A DNA stretch of 64,000 nt, taken from contig NZ_JAPCID010000008.1 of NCBI RefSeq assembly GCF_027587175.1, forward strand, positions 124,001 to 188,000, in the 5' to 3' direction. Numbering within the stretch: position 1 is the first letter of the stretch; every line of letters begins with the position of its first letter. Below are positions 33,492-42,389 of the stretch, piece after piece. The notes under the pieces are model-generated. The model saw nothing but the letters and a program-made list of their open reading frames with translations, was not told where the DNA came from and did not search any database. This stretch comes from Solirubrobacter deserti. GTDB lineage: Bacteria > Actinomycetota > Thermoleophilia > Solirubrobacterales > Solirubrobacteraceae. The translations under genes were made by a program, and so were the position numbers.

Positions 33492-34431
33492 AGGCTCCCA
33501 GGGGCAGGCACATGGTGCGCTGCCCCGGGATCCGCCCGCGCCGGATCACGTAGCGGGACACCTTCGCGATCGCGTTCGGCGCGCTGACGATGACGTCGAG
33601 CGTGACGCCGTCGCGCAGGCGCTTGCGGAACAGCTTGGTCAGTGAGACTTGGCCCTCGGCGTCGACCGTGCGCGTTCGCTGCTTGAACGGGCAGCGCCGG
33701 CCGGTGCAGATGACGTCGACCTGAGCCCCGGGCGGCGCGTCCTGCACGCGCAGCAGGTTGACCTTGGGGCTCGACCGGCGGCTCGCGAGCGAGAACTTGC
33801 TGCGCACCAGCGCGGTCACCTCGCCGGGCTGGTCGCCGCCCGCGCAGTCGTCGTCGATGCCGTTGCCGGGGACCTCGGGCGCCCCCGGGTGGACCGTGTT
33901 GTTGACGTCCGAGCAGTCCGTGGTGGCGGGGAAGCCGTCGGCGTCCGTGTCCACGAACGGGTTCGGGGCGGGGGTCGGGGTCGGTGTCGTGCCCGGCGGC
34001 GTGCCCGGGGTCGTGGGCGTGGCGGGGGCGGGCGGACGCGCGATCGTGTGCGTGGCGCACTTGCCGTCGGAGCGGCAGAAGTCGTACTGGATCGCCGAGA
34101 TCGCGTGCGGGCTGGTGTCGACGCGGCGGTCGATGTTCTTCCACACGCCCTGTCCGTCGCTGACCCCGTAGGAGGTGAGCCTCTGCCCCGACGTGCCGAG
34201 GATGGTCATTGTCATCCGCACGTTGCAGCAGTCGTTCGGCGCGGCGTCGCGCAGGCGCCCACGGGGATAGACCTGTGTGGCGGGGAGCAGCGGCCCGCCG
34301 CTGGGGTCGTTGAACGGCGTGTCGGCGACCGTCGCGTCGCCCCACTCCTTACCGAAGTCGTACCCCTGCGCCGCGGGTGCCGCCAGAAGCACCGTCACCG
34401 CGACCAGAACCATTCCCGCCACTGCCCGCAT
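33469..34431 (-). CDS. Secreted protein with MopE-like metal-binding motif
   Basis: A 320-residue exported protein. The signal peptide is residues 1-23. Residues 24-130 form a beta-rich domain with cysteines (NDCCNVRMTM, YDFCRSDGKC). A Pro/Thr spacer leads to a motif of the MopE type, DTDADGFPATTDCSDVNNT then NGIDDDCAGG, an Asp-rich loop with paired Cys that binds a metal such as calcium. The end is a basic beta domain with two cysteines (VICTGRRC). Such motifs are common in secreted actinobacterial and deltaproteobacterial proteins. The ATG at 34431 has AAGGTGA upstream; a GTG at 34440 is the alternative. Its role is unknown, but an extracellular structural or binding job is likely. Confidence 0.7.
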   Translation of the reverse strand: MRAVAGMVLVAVTVLLAAPAAQGYDFGKEWGDATVADTPFNDPSGGPLLPATQVYPRGRLRDAAPNDCCNVRMTMTILGTSGQRLTSYGVSDGQGVWKNIDRRVDTSPHAISAIQYDFCRSDGKCATHTIARPPAPATPTTPGTPPGTTPTPTPAPNPFVDTDADGFPATTDCSDVNNTVHPGAPEVPGNGIDDDCAGGDQPGEVTALVRSKFSLASRRSSPKVNLLRVQDAPPGAQVDVICTGRRCPFKQRTRTVDAEGQVSLTKLFRKRLRDGVTLDVIVSAPNAIAKVSRYVIRRGRIPGQRTMCLPLGASTPQKRC

Positions 34432-34471
34432 CGCGCTCACCTTGCCAGGATCCGGCTGACCGCGTCGCGGT

Positions 34472-34660
34472 TCACTGGCGCCGGCCGAAGACCCCGCGGC
34501 GCTTCGGCGGCTCGGGCTCCTCCTGGTACGGCGCCGCGCTGCGGGTTGAGGCTCATGGACTTCAAGCGGCCCAGCTCGTCGACCTCGAGCGTCGCGCTGC
34601 GGTCGCTGCCCGCGGGCTCGAGGATCAGCTGGTTGCCCTCGCGGTCGGCGGCGCCTCCGC
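34472..34660 (-). pseudogene. Possible frameshifted protein remnant
   Basis: On the minus strand one frame gives EGNQLILEPAGSDRSATLEV then LGRLKSMSLNP. The next frame continues with PYQEEPEPPKRRGVFGRRQ and a stop, which reads like a genuine charged C-terminus. No single frame with a start covers both parts. It may be the end of a broken gene or chance. The neighbouring gene on the plus strand starts just beyond it. Confidence 0.25.
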
Positions 34661-34686
34661 GTGGGCGCGGATGTAGCCTGCAGGGG

Positions 34687-35418
34687 GTGCCCGAGTTCAC
34701 GCGCTACGCGCCTCCGGCCGGCTCGTTCATCCGCACCGCGCAGCTCGGGAAGACGCGGCAGTGGATCGAGCCGTTCATGGCGCAGATCGAGCCGTACCTG
34801 GCGAACGCCCGCCAGCAGTCGAACTACATGCCGCTCGGCGTCAACGTCACGGTCGCGCTGCCCGACCACCAGGAGCTGCTGATCGGCAACTCGCTCGTGG
34901 ACCTGCTCGAGCCGCTCGCGATCGCGTTCCAGCTGCCGCACCTGCGCTACGTCGCCGCGACGAAGGTCCATGGCGACGCGTGCTCGCTGTGCATCGGGCC
35001 GGTCGGCATCTCCAACGAGGGTCCGCACCGGTGGCGCACCGCGCGCGGGCGGCTCTCGCACGTGAGCGTGAAGGCGCAGCGGGAGTTCGGGTACCAGATC
35101 GCGAGCCAGATCCAGCCGTCGCGCTGGGGCCCCGGTCATCTGGACCTCGCGATCCGGACCGGGATCATGCGCGACTGGATCGTCACGTGGCGGCCGCTGG
35201 TCGACGCGCTCGTCACCGTCCTCGGCCGGCGGCGGGAAGGGGCGCGGCGCGAGTTCGACGTCGAGGACGGGCGGGTCGTGTCGCTGGCGCTGCACCACGA
35301 CGTGGACACGATGCTCGGCAACACGGTCGAGGTCGACGTGCGCTGGCGTCTGGTCGGCCACGCACACGGCCCTGAGCTCGACTACGCGGTCAAGCACGCC
35401 GAGCCGCTCCGCGCGTAA
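34687..35418 (+). CDS. Conserved-looking cytoplasmic protein of unknown function
   Basis: A 243-residue protein starting at GTG 34687 behind GGGGG. It has no signal peptide or membrane span and has balanced, globular composition. Notable segments are RYAPPAGSFIRTAQLGKTRQ at the N-terminus, a possible metal or cofactor site HGDACSLCIGPVGISNEGPH with two cysteines, and a C-terminal beta-rich half ending in DYAVKHAEPLRA. I do not recognise a family. The frame is open far upstream, but codons there do not look protein-like and the ribosome-binding site favours 34687. It is followed by a repeat and an AT-rich leader. Confidence 0.6.
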   Translation: MPEFTRYAPPAGSFIRTAQLGKTRQWIEPFMAQIEPYLANARQQSNYMPLGVNVTVALPDHQELLIGNSLVDLLEPLAIAFQLPHLRYVAATKVHGDACSLCIGPVGISNEGPHRWRTARGRLSHVSVKAQREFGYQIASQIQPSRWGPGHLDLAIRTGIMRDWIVTWRPLVDALVTVLGRRREGARREFDVEDGRVVSLALHHDVDTMLGNTVEVDVRWRLVGHAHGPELDYAVKHAEPLRA

Positions 35419-35451
35419 GTCGATAAAAGCGATCGAGAATGGTACTTTCCG

Positions 35452-35484
35452 CCGGCGCGCGTCCGGCGCGCGTCCGGCGCGCGC
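35452..35484 (+). repeat. Three tandem 11-bp repeats
   Basis: CCGGCGCGCGT occurs at 35452-35462 and 35463-35473, with a third copy at 35474-35484 ending in C. They sit between an AT-rich patch (ATAAAAGCGATCGAGAATGG) and the promoter-like leader of the symporter gene. They may be a regulatory array or replication slippage. Confidence 0.6.
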
Positions 35485-35499
35485 TCGCACGGCCGCGGA

Positions 35500-35597
35500 C
35501 GGACGTTCTAGAGCAAAATGTAGAAACCCGATCGGATTCGTGTAGATTAAGCCTCCGCGGCAGTTGCGCCGGGTCGAACGGAGGGGCAGACAGCACT
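35500..35597 (+). promoter_or_regulatory. AT-rich leader of the cystine-type symporter gene
   Basis: For this genome the stretch is unusually AT-rich. It contains TAGATT at 35543-35548, a fair -10 box, and the palindrome CCGATCGG at 35528-35535. No clear -35 box is visible 16-18 bases upstream. It probably carries the promoter of the four-gene module starting at 35598. Confidence 0.35.
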
Positions 35598-37121
35598 ATG
35601 AATTGGGATTGGCCGTCGGTGGCGACGCTCGCCGCGGTGGGGCTCAGCTGGGCCGCTATCTGGTGGATGCGCAAGCGCGCGCTGAACTTCAGCGTGATCG
35701 CGCTGTTCGCCTTGGCCATCGGCATCCCGATCGGCGTCGTCGCGGAGCAGCACGTGGCCGCGGTCAACCCGATCGGGCGCATCTACATCAACGTGCTGCT
35801 CGCCACGGTCGCGCCGCTGGTGCTGGTCGCGATCGTCTCAGCGATGACGTCGCTCGGCACGCTGGCGAAGCTCAAGAGCATCGGCCTGCGGTCGACGTTC
35901 TGGCTGCTGTTGAGCAACGCGCTCGGCGTCATCCTCGCGCTGGCGCTGGCCTTCATCTTCCGCCCCGGGGAGGGCACCGACGCCAAGCTCGGCGCGGTTC
36001 CCGCGGACACGATCGCGGGGCAGGTGCAGGCGTTCAGCCAGGTGGTGGTGAGCTTCTTCCCGACGAACGTCGTCGGGAGCTTCAGCTCCAACGCGATCAT
36101 CCCGATCATCCTGATCGCGGTCACGATCTCGGTGGCCTATCTCTCGCTGGCCGAGAAACAGGGCGAGAAAGTCAAGCTCTTCGCCGACGGCATCGAGGCG
36201 ATCAAGCTCGTCGTCTTCAAGGTCGTCAGCTACGTCATCCGGCTCACGCCCTACGCGATCGTCGCGCTCACGGCCCACATGGTCGGGACGAGCGCGGACC
36301 TCGGCAAGAGCTTCACCTCGCTGCTCGGCCTGCTCGCGCTGGTGTGGGCCGCGTGCATGATCCACACGTGGGCGATCAACGCCGTCATCCTGCAGGCGTT
36401 CGCGAACGTCGCGCCGGTCGCGTTCTTCCGCAAGATCTTCCCGGCCCAGCTCACCGCGTTCACGACACAGAGCAGCATCGGCACCCTGCCGGTGACCACG
36501 GGGCAGCTCACGCGCAAGGTTGGCGTGCACTCGGAGATCGCGCACTTCACGGCGCCGCTCGGCGCCAACATCGGCATGCCGGGCTGCGCGGGCATCTGGC
36601 CGATCCTGATCGCCGTCTGGGGCATCAACGCCTACGGGCTGGCCTACTCGGCGGGTGACTACCTGCTGCTGACGGTCCTGAGCATCGTCGTCTCCATCGG
36701 CGTGGCCGGCGTCCCCGGCGCGGCGACGGTTTCCGCCGCCACGGTGATGTCGGCGGCCGGGTTGCCGCTCGAGTTCGTCGCGGCGACGATCCCGATCGGC
36801 GTGATCGCCGACATGGCGCGGACCGCCACCAACGTCACCGCGGCCGCCGTCAGCGCGACCGTCGTGGCCCGGCAGACCGGCCTGCTCAACGACGCGATCT
36901 TCAATGGGCAGGCGGTGTACGTCGAGGACGACCGGCAGGCACCGCAGCCGGCGCCCGCCGCCCCCGCATGGCCGCCGCAGCCGGCGCTCGCCGCGGCCGC
37001 ATGGCCGGCTCAGGCGCAGCCCGCGGCCGTCGCCGCGTACGCGTACCCGGGCGCGCCCGTGGCGGCGCCCACGCCACCCGTCTTCGCACCCGCTCCCGAA
37101 CAGCAGCTGGTGCGCAGCTGA
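35598..37121 (+). CDS. Dicarboxylate/amino acid:cation symporter (cystine TcyP-like)
   Basis: A 507-residue DAACS-family transporter, which brings amino acids in with Na+ or H+. The HP1-loop motif TTQSSIGTLPVTT, the TM7/HP2 region APLGANIGMPGCAGIWPI and the late ADMARTATNVTAAAVSATVVA are all present, and the pattern is nearest to L-cystine symporters. Seven or eight helices precede a long Pro/Ala tail (about 60 residues) unlike usual members. The ATG at 35598 is taken; the frame is open upstream but unconvincing. Its TGA overlaps a possible ATG of the next gene. With the thioredoxin-like secreted protein and PLP enzyme downstream, cystine or a related sulfur amino acid is the likely cargo. 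Confidence 0.85.
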   Translation: MNWDWPSVATLAAVGLSWAAIWWMRKRALNFSVIALFALAIGIPIGVVAEQHVAAVNPIGRIYINVLLATVAPLVLVAIVSAMTSLGTLAKLKSIGLRSTFWLLLSNALGVILALALAFIFRPGEGTDAKLGAVPADTIAGQVQAFSQVVVSFFPTNVVGSFSSNAIIPIILIAVTISVAYLSLAEKQGEKVKLFADGIEAIKLVVFKVVSYVIRLTPYAIVALTAHMVGTSADLGKSFTSLLGLLALVWAACMIHTWAINAVILQAFANVAPVAFFRKIFPAQLTAFTTQSSIGTLPVTTGQLTRKVGVHSEIAHFTAPLGANIGMPGCAGIWPILIAVWGINAYGLAYSAGDYLLLTVLSIVVSIGVAGVPGAATVSAATVMSAAGLPLEFVAATIPIGVIADMARTATNVTAAAVSATVVARQTGLLNDAIFNGQAVYVEDDRQAPQPAPAAPAWPPQPALAAAAWPAQAQPAAVAAYAYPGAPVAAPTPPVFAPAPEQQLVRS

Positions 37122-37147
37122 TGACCAGACGACAGGAGAACAAGACA

Positions 37148-38248
37148 GTGCACGTATCCCGCGGTCGCACCCGCGTGGCGACCGCCGTCCTCAGCGCTGC
37201 CGTCGCAGGGCTGGCCCTTGCTCCGGCGGCCCAGGCCCAGGGCGTCACGAACCCCGCCGACAACCCGTTCCCGATCTCGGTGACGATCGACGGGCAGACC
37301 TACAGCGACGGGCGGGACACGCTCCCCGGGTACGACGACGTGGCTTGCACGCCGATCCCGTACGTCTCCTACGACTTCGGCCAGAACGCGATCCTCTACT
37401 ACGACGCCGACGGGCAGCTGCTCAAGACGGCGAAGTGGACGGAGTGGTCGCGGATCAGCTCCTACCAGGCGTGGGTCGACGACCAGAAGACGCCGACGCC
37501 GACCGCGACGCCGACGAACACGCCCAGCGCGACGGCGACCGCGCCGCCGACGAACGGCGGGGGCGGCAACCCGCAGACCACGACGACCACGACGACCAAC
37601 CCGGCGGCGACGACCCAGCCCTCCACGACGACCACCAAGAGCCCGTCGACCCGGACGCAGACGACGAGCAAGTCCCAGACGACGACCAAGTCCTCGAACA
37701 AGACGCAGTCGACGAAGACGTCGTCGAACAAGACGGAGTCCACCAAGTCCACGACGCCGAGCCCGTCCACGACGAGCACGTCATCGACGACCAACTCGTC
37801 CACGACGCGCACGTCGACCTCGGGCAGCTCACCGTCCTCCTCGGGCTCCGCGTCGTCGTCGAGCGCGAGTGCTTCGACGGCCGGGTCGGACGCCGCGCCA
37901 GACACGGCGGTCACCGCGAGCACCGATGCTGCGGCCGGCACCGCTGCGGTCGACGGCGCGGCGCCAGTGGTCGACGCCGCCCCGCAGGTCCCGGGCGGTA
38001 GCACCGAGGTCGCCGCGAACGGCGCGCCGGCCGGTGGGCCGGGAACGGGCGTCGTGCCGGGCGCGGTGGCGAACGTCGCCGACACCACGAAGTACGAGTT
38101 GGCCAGCCAGGCCGCAAGCCACGTGGGTGACACCCGCCTGGCCGGCGTGGGGATCCTCGTGGCGCTCGTCGCCCTCGGCTTCTTCTGCCTCGCGTTCGGC
38201 GAGGTGCGTGAGCAGCTGTTCGGCCGCCGGCGCACCAAGCACAACTGA
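37148..38248 (+). CDS. Ser/Thr-rich cell-surface protein with C-terminal anchor
   Basis: A 366-residue exported protein. The signal peptide is about residues 1-31 (ending PAAQAQ). A compact N-terminal domain (32-115: NPFPISVTIDGQTYSDGRDT, VACTPIPYVSYDFGQN) precedes a 150-residue stalk of almost pure Ser, Thr and Lys, then an Ala/Pro/Gly region. Last come one hydrophobic helix (VGILVALVALGFFCLAFGE) and a basic RRRTKHN end, which would anchor it in the membrane. The stalk would hold the small domain outside the wall. GTG at 37148 with AGGAG nine bases upstream is preferred; an ATG at 37121 overlapping the symporter stop is also possible. It may present substrate to the symporter. Confidence 0.72.
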   Translation: MHVSRGRTRVATAVLSAAVAGLALAPAAQAQGVTNPADNPFPISVTIDGQTYSDGRDTLPGYDDVACTPIPYVSYDFGQNAILYYDADGQLLKTAKWTEWSRISSYQAWVDDQKTPTPTATPTNTPSATATAPPTNGGGGNPQTTTTTTTNPAATTQPSTTTTKSPSTRTQTTSKSQTTTKSSNKTQSTKTSSNKTESTKSTTPSPSTTSTSSTTNSSTTRTSTSGSSPSSSGSASSSSASASTAGSDAAPDTAVTASTDAAAGTAAVDGAAPVVDAAPQVPGGSTEVAANGAPAGGPGTGVVPGAVANVADTTKYELASQAASHVGDTRLAGVGILVALVALGFFCLAFGEVREQLFGRRRTKHN

Positions 38249-38428
38249 ACGTGCCGGTCTGACCTCGCCCGTGTGAGTCCGGGCGGGGCCACCGCGAATT
38301 CAACATCGCAGCACCCGCCGCTCCCCGCCGGCCGCCAGGGCATCCGGTCAGGGGGAGCGTCGATTCCCCCTGCGCCGGTCCGCGCGGGGGTGCAGCACCC
38401 ACCCCAACGAGAGCAAGTGAGGAAGAGC
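38249..38428 (+). promoter_or_regulatory. Leader of the thioredoxin-like gene with two inverted repeats
   Basis: The 180-base leader has a hairpin with AGGGGGA (38350-38356) pairing to TCCCCCT (38365-38371), flanked by CCGG on both sides (38344-38347, 38375-38378). A second inverted repeat is GGGTGC-A-GCACCC at 38388-38400. It could be an mRNA control element or a terminator/attenuator. No known riboswitch consensus was recognised. Confidence 0.4.
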
Positions 38429-41038
38429 GTGACCCTTTCATCCCGATGGAGGCGCGCGGCGGCCGCGGCGGTCGCGGCCGCCACGGTGGTGCCGTTCGCG
38501 GCGACCGCCGACGCGGCGCCGCTGCGCACCGCCACCACCACCTCCTACCAGCGCGCGGACTTCCTCCAGCGCACGCTGGGCGTTCCCGCCAACACGGTGA
38601 TCGACTCGGTCACCTACGACCGCTTCCAGCATCTGCTGCGTCAGCCGGGCACCTTCGCGCTGCTGATCGGCGATCCCTCGACCGACGCCACGTTCGCGGC
38701 GCGGGCCGTGGCCGTCGACGCGGCCGCGCGCGCCGCCGGCGCGCAGAAGGTCTATTGGTTCAACCCGAACTTCTCGGGTGGTGTCAACGTGGGTGCCGCC
38801 GAGGTCCCGGACCTCGACATCCGCAAGGCGGACGCCTTGAAGCTGATCGAGTCCTCGCGCATCCGCTTCCGGGACGCGTGGCAGAACCTGCTCGCGCAGT
38901 CGCTGGGCAACGGCGTCAAGGCCGACCGCAAGTTGCCGGGCGATCAGGGCCAATCGGTCGACACGACCGTCGGCCACGCCACCGAGGTCAACGACAGCGT
39001 CAACCCGCTCTACGACTACACGTCCGGCACGGCTCCCGCGGACGTCGCGGACAGCTTCTTCGTCGTCTACAACACCAACAACAGGGACGGCGCGGCCAAC
39101 GACAAGGTCGTCGACTGGGTCAACCTCACCGACGACGCGCAGGCGGCGGCGAAGGTCGCGACGGCGATCGCGAACAAGCCGTTCGCGACCGTCGGCCAGT
39201 TCGAGTGGTGGCAGGAGGAGGCCAACGAGCGCCAGCGCGTCGCCACCCAGGGCAACGCCTCCCGGATCGGCCCGGACGTCCTCACGGCCGCCGACAACGC
39301 CGCCGCGGACGGCGGTTGGCGCGTGAACCAGGTCACCTACCCCGAGATCGTCGACATCCTCGAGCACTCGACGGACGCCGACGCGGCGATCCTGTTCGGC
39401 GGCACCTGGTGCCCGAACACGCGCGCGGTGCTGCCCTTCGTGAACAAGGAGGCGCAGAAGAACAACGTCACGGTCTACAACTTCGACACCGTCCTCGACG
39501 GTGGCAAGGTCGGCGGCAACCCAACGGGCGCGACCCCGAACCCGCTGCAGACGCGCAATCCGGAGCCCGCCGCCGACGCGCAGGGCAACGGCCGCTTCGC
39601 CAGCTACCTGTACGGCGAGCTCGTCAACCAGTACCTCGGCAATTTCGTCACCGAGTACCTGCCGACCGACACCAACGCGATCACGTACTTCCCGCACGGT
39701 GACACCAGCCAGGCGCGCAAGAGCAAGGCGCGACTGCAGGTCCCGTATCTGTTCGCCTACAAGGGCAAGAGCGGCGCCGGGGCCCAGGACGGGGTGACCC
39801 GTCAGTGGATTCACAAGGGCAACGCGCAGCCGCCGCGCACGCACACGGAGTACATGTCGAACTGGTTCTTCACCCAGCCGCAGCCGAACAAGGTCAACCT
39901 CGGCTTCTCGACGGCTCTCCCCGCCTGGCAGAAGATCAACGCCGCGATCGCCGGCTTCACCTGGCAGACGGACGTCAACACGGTCAAGCCGAGCCAGTCC
40001 GTGTACACGGATGCCGGTGACTACCTGGGCAACGAGACGGCGACCGTGGGCACCAACGCCCAGGGCAATGTGACGGTCACGTCCGGCGGCCCGACCGACA
40101 TCAGCCCGGCGGCCCTGTCGGCCGCGCTCGCGGCCCTGGGTGCGAATGCGCCGAAGACGCTCGCCGAGGCGCGGACCGCGTGGCTCGCCGACAAGACGAA
40201 CCCGAACCTCACCACCGTTGCCGGGGCCTGGGGCACGGTCGACACGCGCAAGGGCCAGGTCCGCACCGCGTTCGGCGACGCCGCCACCCCGAACAGCATC
40301 GCCGGCGCCGCGGCCGCCAAGCACGCGCTGGACGTGTTCTTCGGCGGCCTTCCGGGTGCGGCCGTCGCGACGCGCAAGGTGACGGCCGCACCGGTCAAGC
40401 AGGGCACCGCGGCGACGATCTCGCTCGAGGTCTCCAACTACTACGAGCGCACCGTCTCGGGTGACGTCGCGCTCGTCCTCAAGCAGGCCGGCACGACGGT
40501 CGCGTCGCCCACGGCCACGCTCGCCAACGGGGTCGCGACGTTCGCGCTCGGTGCGCTGCCCGCGGGAACGTACGACTACACGCTCACCTACGCGGGCAAC
40601 GACCAGCTGCTCGGCTTCACCGAGACCGGTTCGCTGACGGTGACGGCGCCCGATCCGGTCGTCACCCCCGATCCCGTCGGGACCCCGGGCCCGACGCCGA
40701 TCGCCAACCCGGGCCCCGGCCCGGCGGTCAAGGTCAAGGTGAAGGCCAGCAAGGTCGCGGGTGCCGTCTCGAAGGCGCCGACGAGCAAGAAGGCCGGCAA
40801 GTACAAGGTGACGATCACCACCGCCACGGGGCTGACCAAGGCCACGGGCAAGGTCACGCTCACGCTCAAGAAGGGTAAGACCACGAAGAAGGTGACCGGG
40901 ACGCTCAAGAACGGCGTCGTGACCGTGACGGTGCCCAAGCTCGCGCGCGGCACCTGGAAGGTCTCGATCTCCTGGCCGGGCGACGGCAACTACCTGTCGG
41001 GCAAGGCCTCGGGCAAGTCGATCAAGGTCACCAAGTAG
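38429..41038 (+). CDS. Large secreted protein with thioredoxin-like segments and Ig-like repeats
   Basis: About 869 residues. A signal peptide (1-30, ending ATADAA) precedes an N-terminal region with a thioredoxin-like segment that lacks cysteines (FALLIGDPSTDATFAARAVA). A second thioredoxin-like segment has AILFGGTWCPNTRAVLPFVN with one Cys (C328) in a CPNT motif. After helical sequence come two Ig-like repeats: one around 655-740 (TISLEVSNYYERTVSGDVAL) and one at the end (KYKVTITTATGLTKATGKV). Both resemble Big_3_5 modules that attach proteins to the surface. GTG at 38429 is preferred over GTG 38417 because AGGAAG lies before it. Position between a surface protein and a PLP enzyme suggests a role in capturing or reducing thiol compounds outside the cell. 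Confidence 0.75.
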   Translation: MTLSSRWRRAAAAAVAAATVVPFAATADAAPLRTATTTSYQRADFLQRTLGVPANTVIDSVTYDRFQHLLRQPGTFALLIGDPSTDATFAARAVAVDAAARAAGAQKVYWFNPNFSGGVNVGAAEVPDLDIRKADALKLIESSRIRFRDAWQNLLAQSLGNGVKADRKLPGDQGQSVDTTVGHATEVNDSVNPLYDYTSGTAPADVADSFFVVYNTNNRDGAANDKVVDWVNLTDDAQAAAKVATAIANKPFATVGQFEWWQEEANERQRVATQGNASRIGPDVLTAADNAAADGGWRVNQVTYPEIVDILEHSTDADAAILFGGTWCPNTRAVLPFVNKEAQKNNVTVYNFDTVLDGGKVGGNPTGATPNPLQTRNPEPAADAQGNGRFASYLYGELVNQYLGNFVTEYLPTDTNAITYFPHGDTSQARKSKARLQVPYLFAYKGKSGAGAQDGVTRQWIHKGNAQPPRTHTEYMSNWFFTQPQPNKVNLGFSTALPAWQKINAAIAGFTWQTDVNTVKPSQSVYTDAGDYLGNETATVGTNAQGNVTVTSGGPTDISPAALSAALAALGANAPKTLAEARTAWLADKTNPNLTTVAGAWGTVDTRKGQVRTAFGDAATPNSIAGAAAAKHALDVFFGGLPGAAVATRKVTAAPVKQGTAATISLEVSNYYERTVSGDVALVLKQAGTTVASPTATLANGVATFALGALPAGTYDYTLTYAGNDQLLGFTETGSLTVTAPDPVVTPDPVGTPGPTPIANPGPGPAVKVKVKASKVAGAVSKAPTSKKAGKYKVTITTATGLTKATGKVTLTLKKGKTTKKVTGTLKNGVVTVTVPKLARGTWKVSISWPGDGNYLSGKASGKSIKVTK

Positions 41039-41042
41039 CCGG

Positions 41043-42389
41043 ATGACCGCCACGCACACTCATGCCGGCGGCCGGTTGCTCGAGCTCGTCGGTGGCGATC
41101 TCGACGTGCCGCTCGTCGGCGGTGAGTGGGTCCGCTACGCGAACCTCGACAACGCGGCCAGCGCTCCGGCGCTGTGCCGCGTCGCGGACGCGGTCGCGGA
41201 GCTGGCGCCGTATTACGGCAGCGTGCACCGCGGGGCGGGCTTCGCGTCGCTCGTGAGCACCGAGGCGTACGCACGGGCGCGCGAGGTCGTGGGGGCGTTC
41301 GTCGGCGCTCGTCCGGACGACGCCGTCGTCTTCACGCGCAACACGACGGACGCGTTCAACCTGCTCGCGGGCGTGCTGCCCGCGGGCACGACGGTGCTCA
41401 CCTTCACCGGCGAGCACCACGCGAACCTGCTGCCGTGGCGGCGGGGCGACGTCGTCGATCTCGGGTTCCCCGCGAGCGCCGCGGAGGCGCTCGCGGTGCT
41501 GGAGGCGGCGCTGCGCCGTGTCGGCGGCGCAGCGCTCGTCTCCGTGACGGGTGCGTCCAACGTCACGGGCGAGGTGTGGCCGGTCGCGGAGATCGCGCGG
41601 CTCGCCCACCGCTACGGCGCGCGGGTCGCGCTCGACGCGGCGCAGCTGGCGGCACACCGGCCGCTGGACATCGCGGCCTGGGACGTCGACTACGTCGCGT
41701 TCTCGGGCCACAAGGTCTACGCGCCCTACGGCGCGGGCGTGCTCGCGGGCCGCTCCGACTGGCTCGATGCCGGCCGCCCGTACCTGGCCGGCGGTGGTGC
41801 GGTGCGCCGCGTGACGGCCGACGATGTCGTCTGGACGACCGGCCCGGCGCGCCACGAGGGCGGCACGCCCGCGGCGCTCGGCGCAGTCGCGCTGGCGGCG
41901 GCGGTCATGGTGCTCGAGGAGACCGGCTGGGAGCGGATCCGTTCCCACGAGGACGAGCTGCTCGAGCGGCTCGTGGCCGGGCTGGACGCCGTCGGCGCGC
42001 GGCGGCTCGCATTGTGGGACGGAGGCGACCGGGTCGGCGTGGTCAGCTTCACCGTGGACGGCGTCGAGCCGGGGCTGCTGGCGGCCGCGTTGAGCGCCGA
42101 GCACGGGATCGGCGTGCGCGACGGCGCGTTCTGCGCGCACCCGCTGATGGCGCACTTCGGCGTGCCGCGCGCGGTGCGGGCGAGTCTCGGCGTCGGGACG
42201 AGCGCGGACGACGTCGACCGGCTCCTGGACGGCGTCACGCGGATCGCGTCCGACGGACCGCGGTGGGACTACATCGCGCGCGGCGCTTCGGTCGTGCCCG
42301 ACCCGGACCCGCGGCCGCGTCCGTCGCTCGGCGGGCTGCTCAGCGCAGGCGCCGGGCGAGCGCCAGCATCTGCGCCTTGCTCAGGCTGA
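41043..42389 (+). CDS. Class-V aminotransferase-fold PLP enzyme, cysteine desulfurase-like
   Basis: A 448-residue fold-type I PLP enzyme of the NifS/SufS group. The N-terminal YANLDNAASAP, the substrate region GSVHRGAGFASLVSTEAYA, the phosphate-site TRNTTDAFN, the GEHHANLLPWR block, the PLP Asp in VALDAAQLAAHRPL, and the Lys in FSGHKVYAPYGAG (K224) are all present. A Cys in DGAFCAHPL (C364) sits where desulfurases carry the sulfur-accepting residue. It would release sulfur from cysteine or a related compound, in the cytoplasm. It starts four bases after the thioredoxin-like gene and so belongs to the same operon. It could instead be a cystine lyase. Its last 50 bases overlap the convergent LCP gene. 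Confidence 0.85.
   Translation: MTATHTHAGGRLLELVGGDLDVPLVGGEWVRYANLDNAASAPALCRVADAVAELAPYYGSVHRGAGFASLVSTEAYARAREVVGAFVGARPDDAVVFTRNTTDAFNLLAGVLPAGTTVLTFTGEHHANLLPWRRGDVVDLGFPASAAEALAVLEAALRRVGGAALVSVTGASNVTGEVWPVAEIARLAHRYGARVALDAAQLAAHRPLDIAAWDVDYVAFSGHKVYAPYGAGVLAGRSDWLDAGRPYLAGGGAVRRVTADDVVWTTGPARHEGGTPAALGAVALAAAVMVLEETGWERIRSHEDELLERLVAGLDAVGARRLALWDGGDRVGVVSFTVDGVEPGLLAAALSAEHGIGVRDGAFCAHPLMAHFGVPRAVRASLGVGTSADDVDRLLDGVTRIASDGPRWDYIARGASVVPDPDPRPRPSLGGLLSAGAGRAPASAPCSG

Noticed and set aside
34437-34700. A small minus-strand gene before 34687
   Set aside because: A frame of 87 codons exists, but the best C-terminus is in another frame and no ribosome-binding site is seen, so it is given only as a possible remnant.
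38249-38428. A known riboswitch (SAM, cobalamin, ydaO or glycine) in this leader
   Set aside because: Hairpins are present but none of the conserved cores that I know could be matched, so it is listed only as a structured leader.
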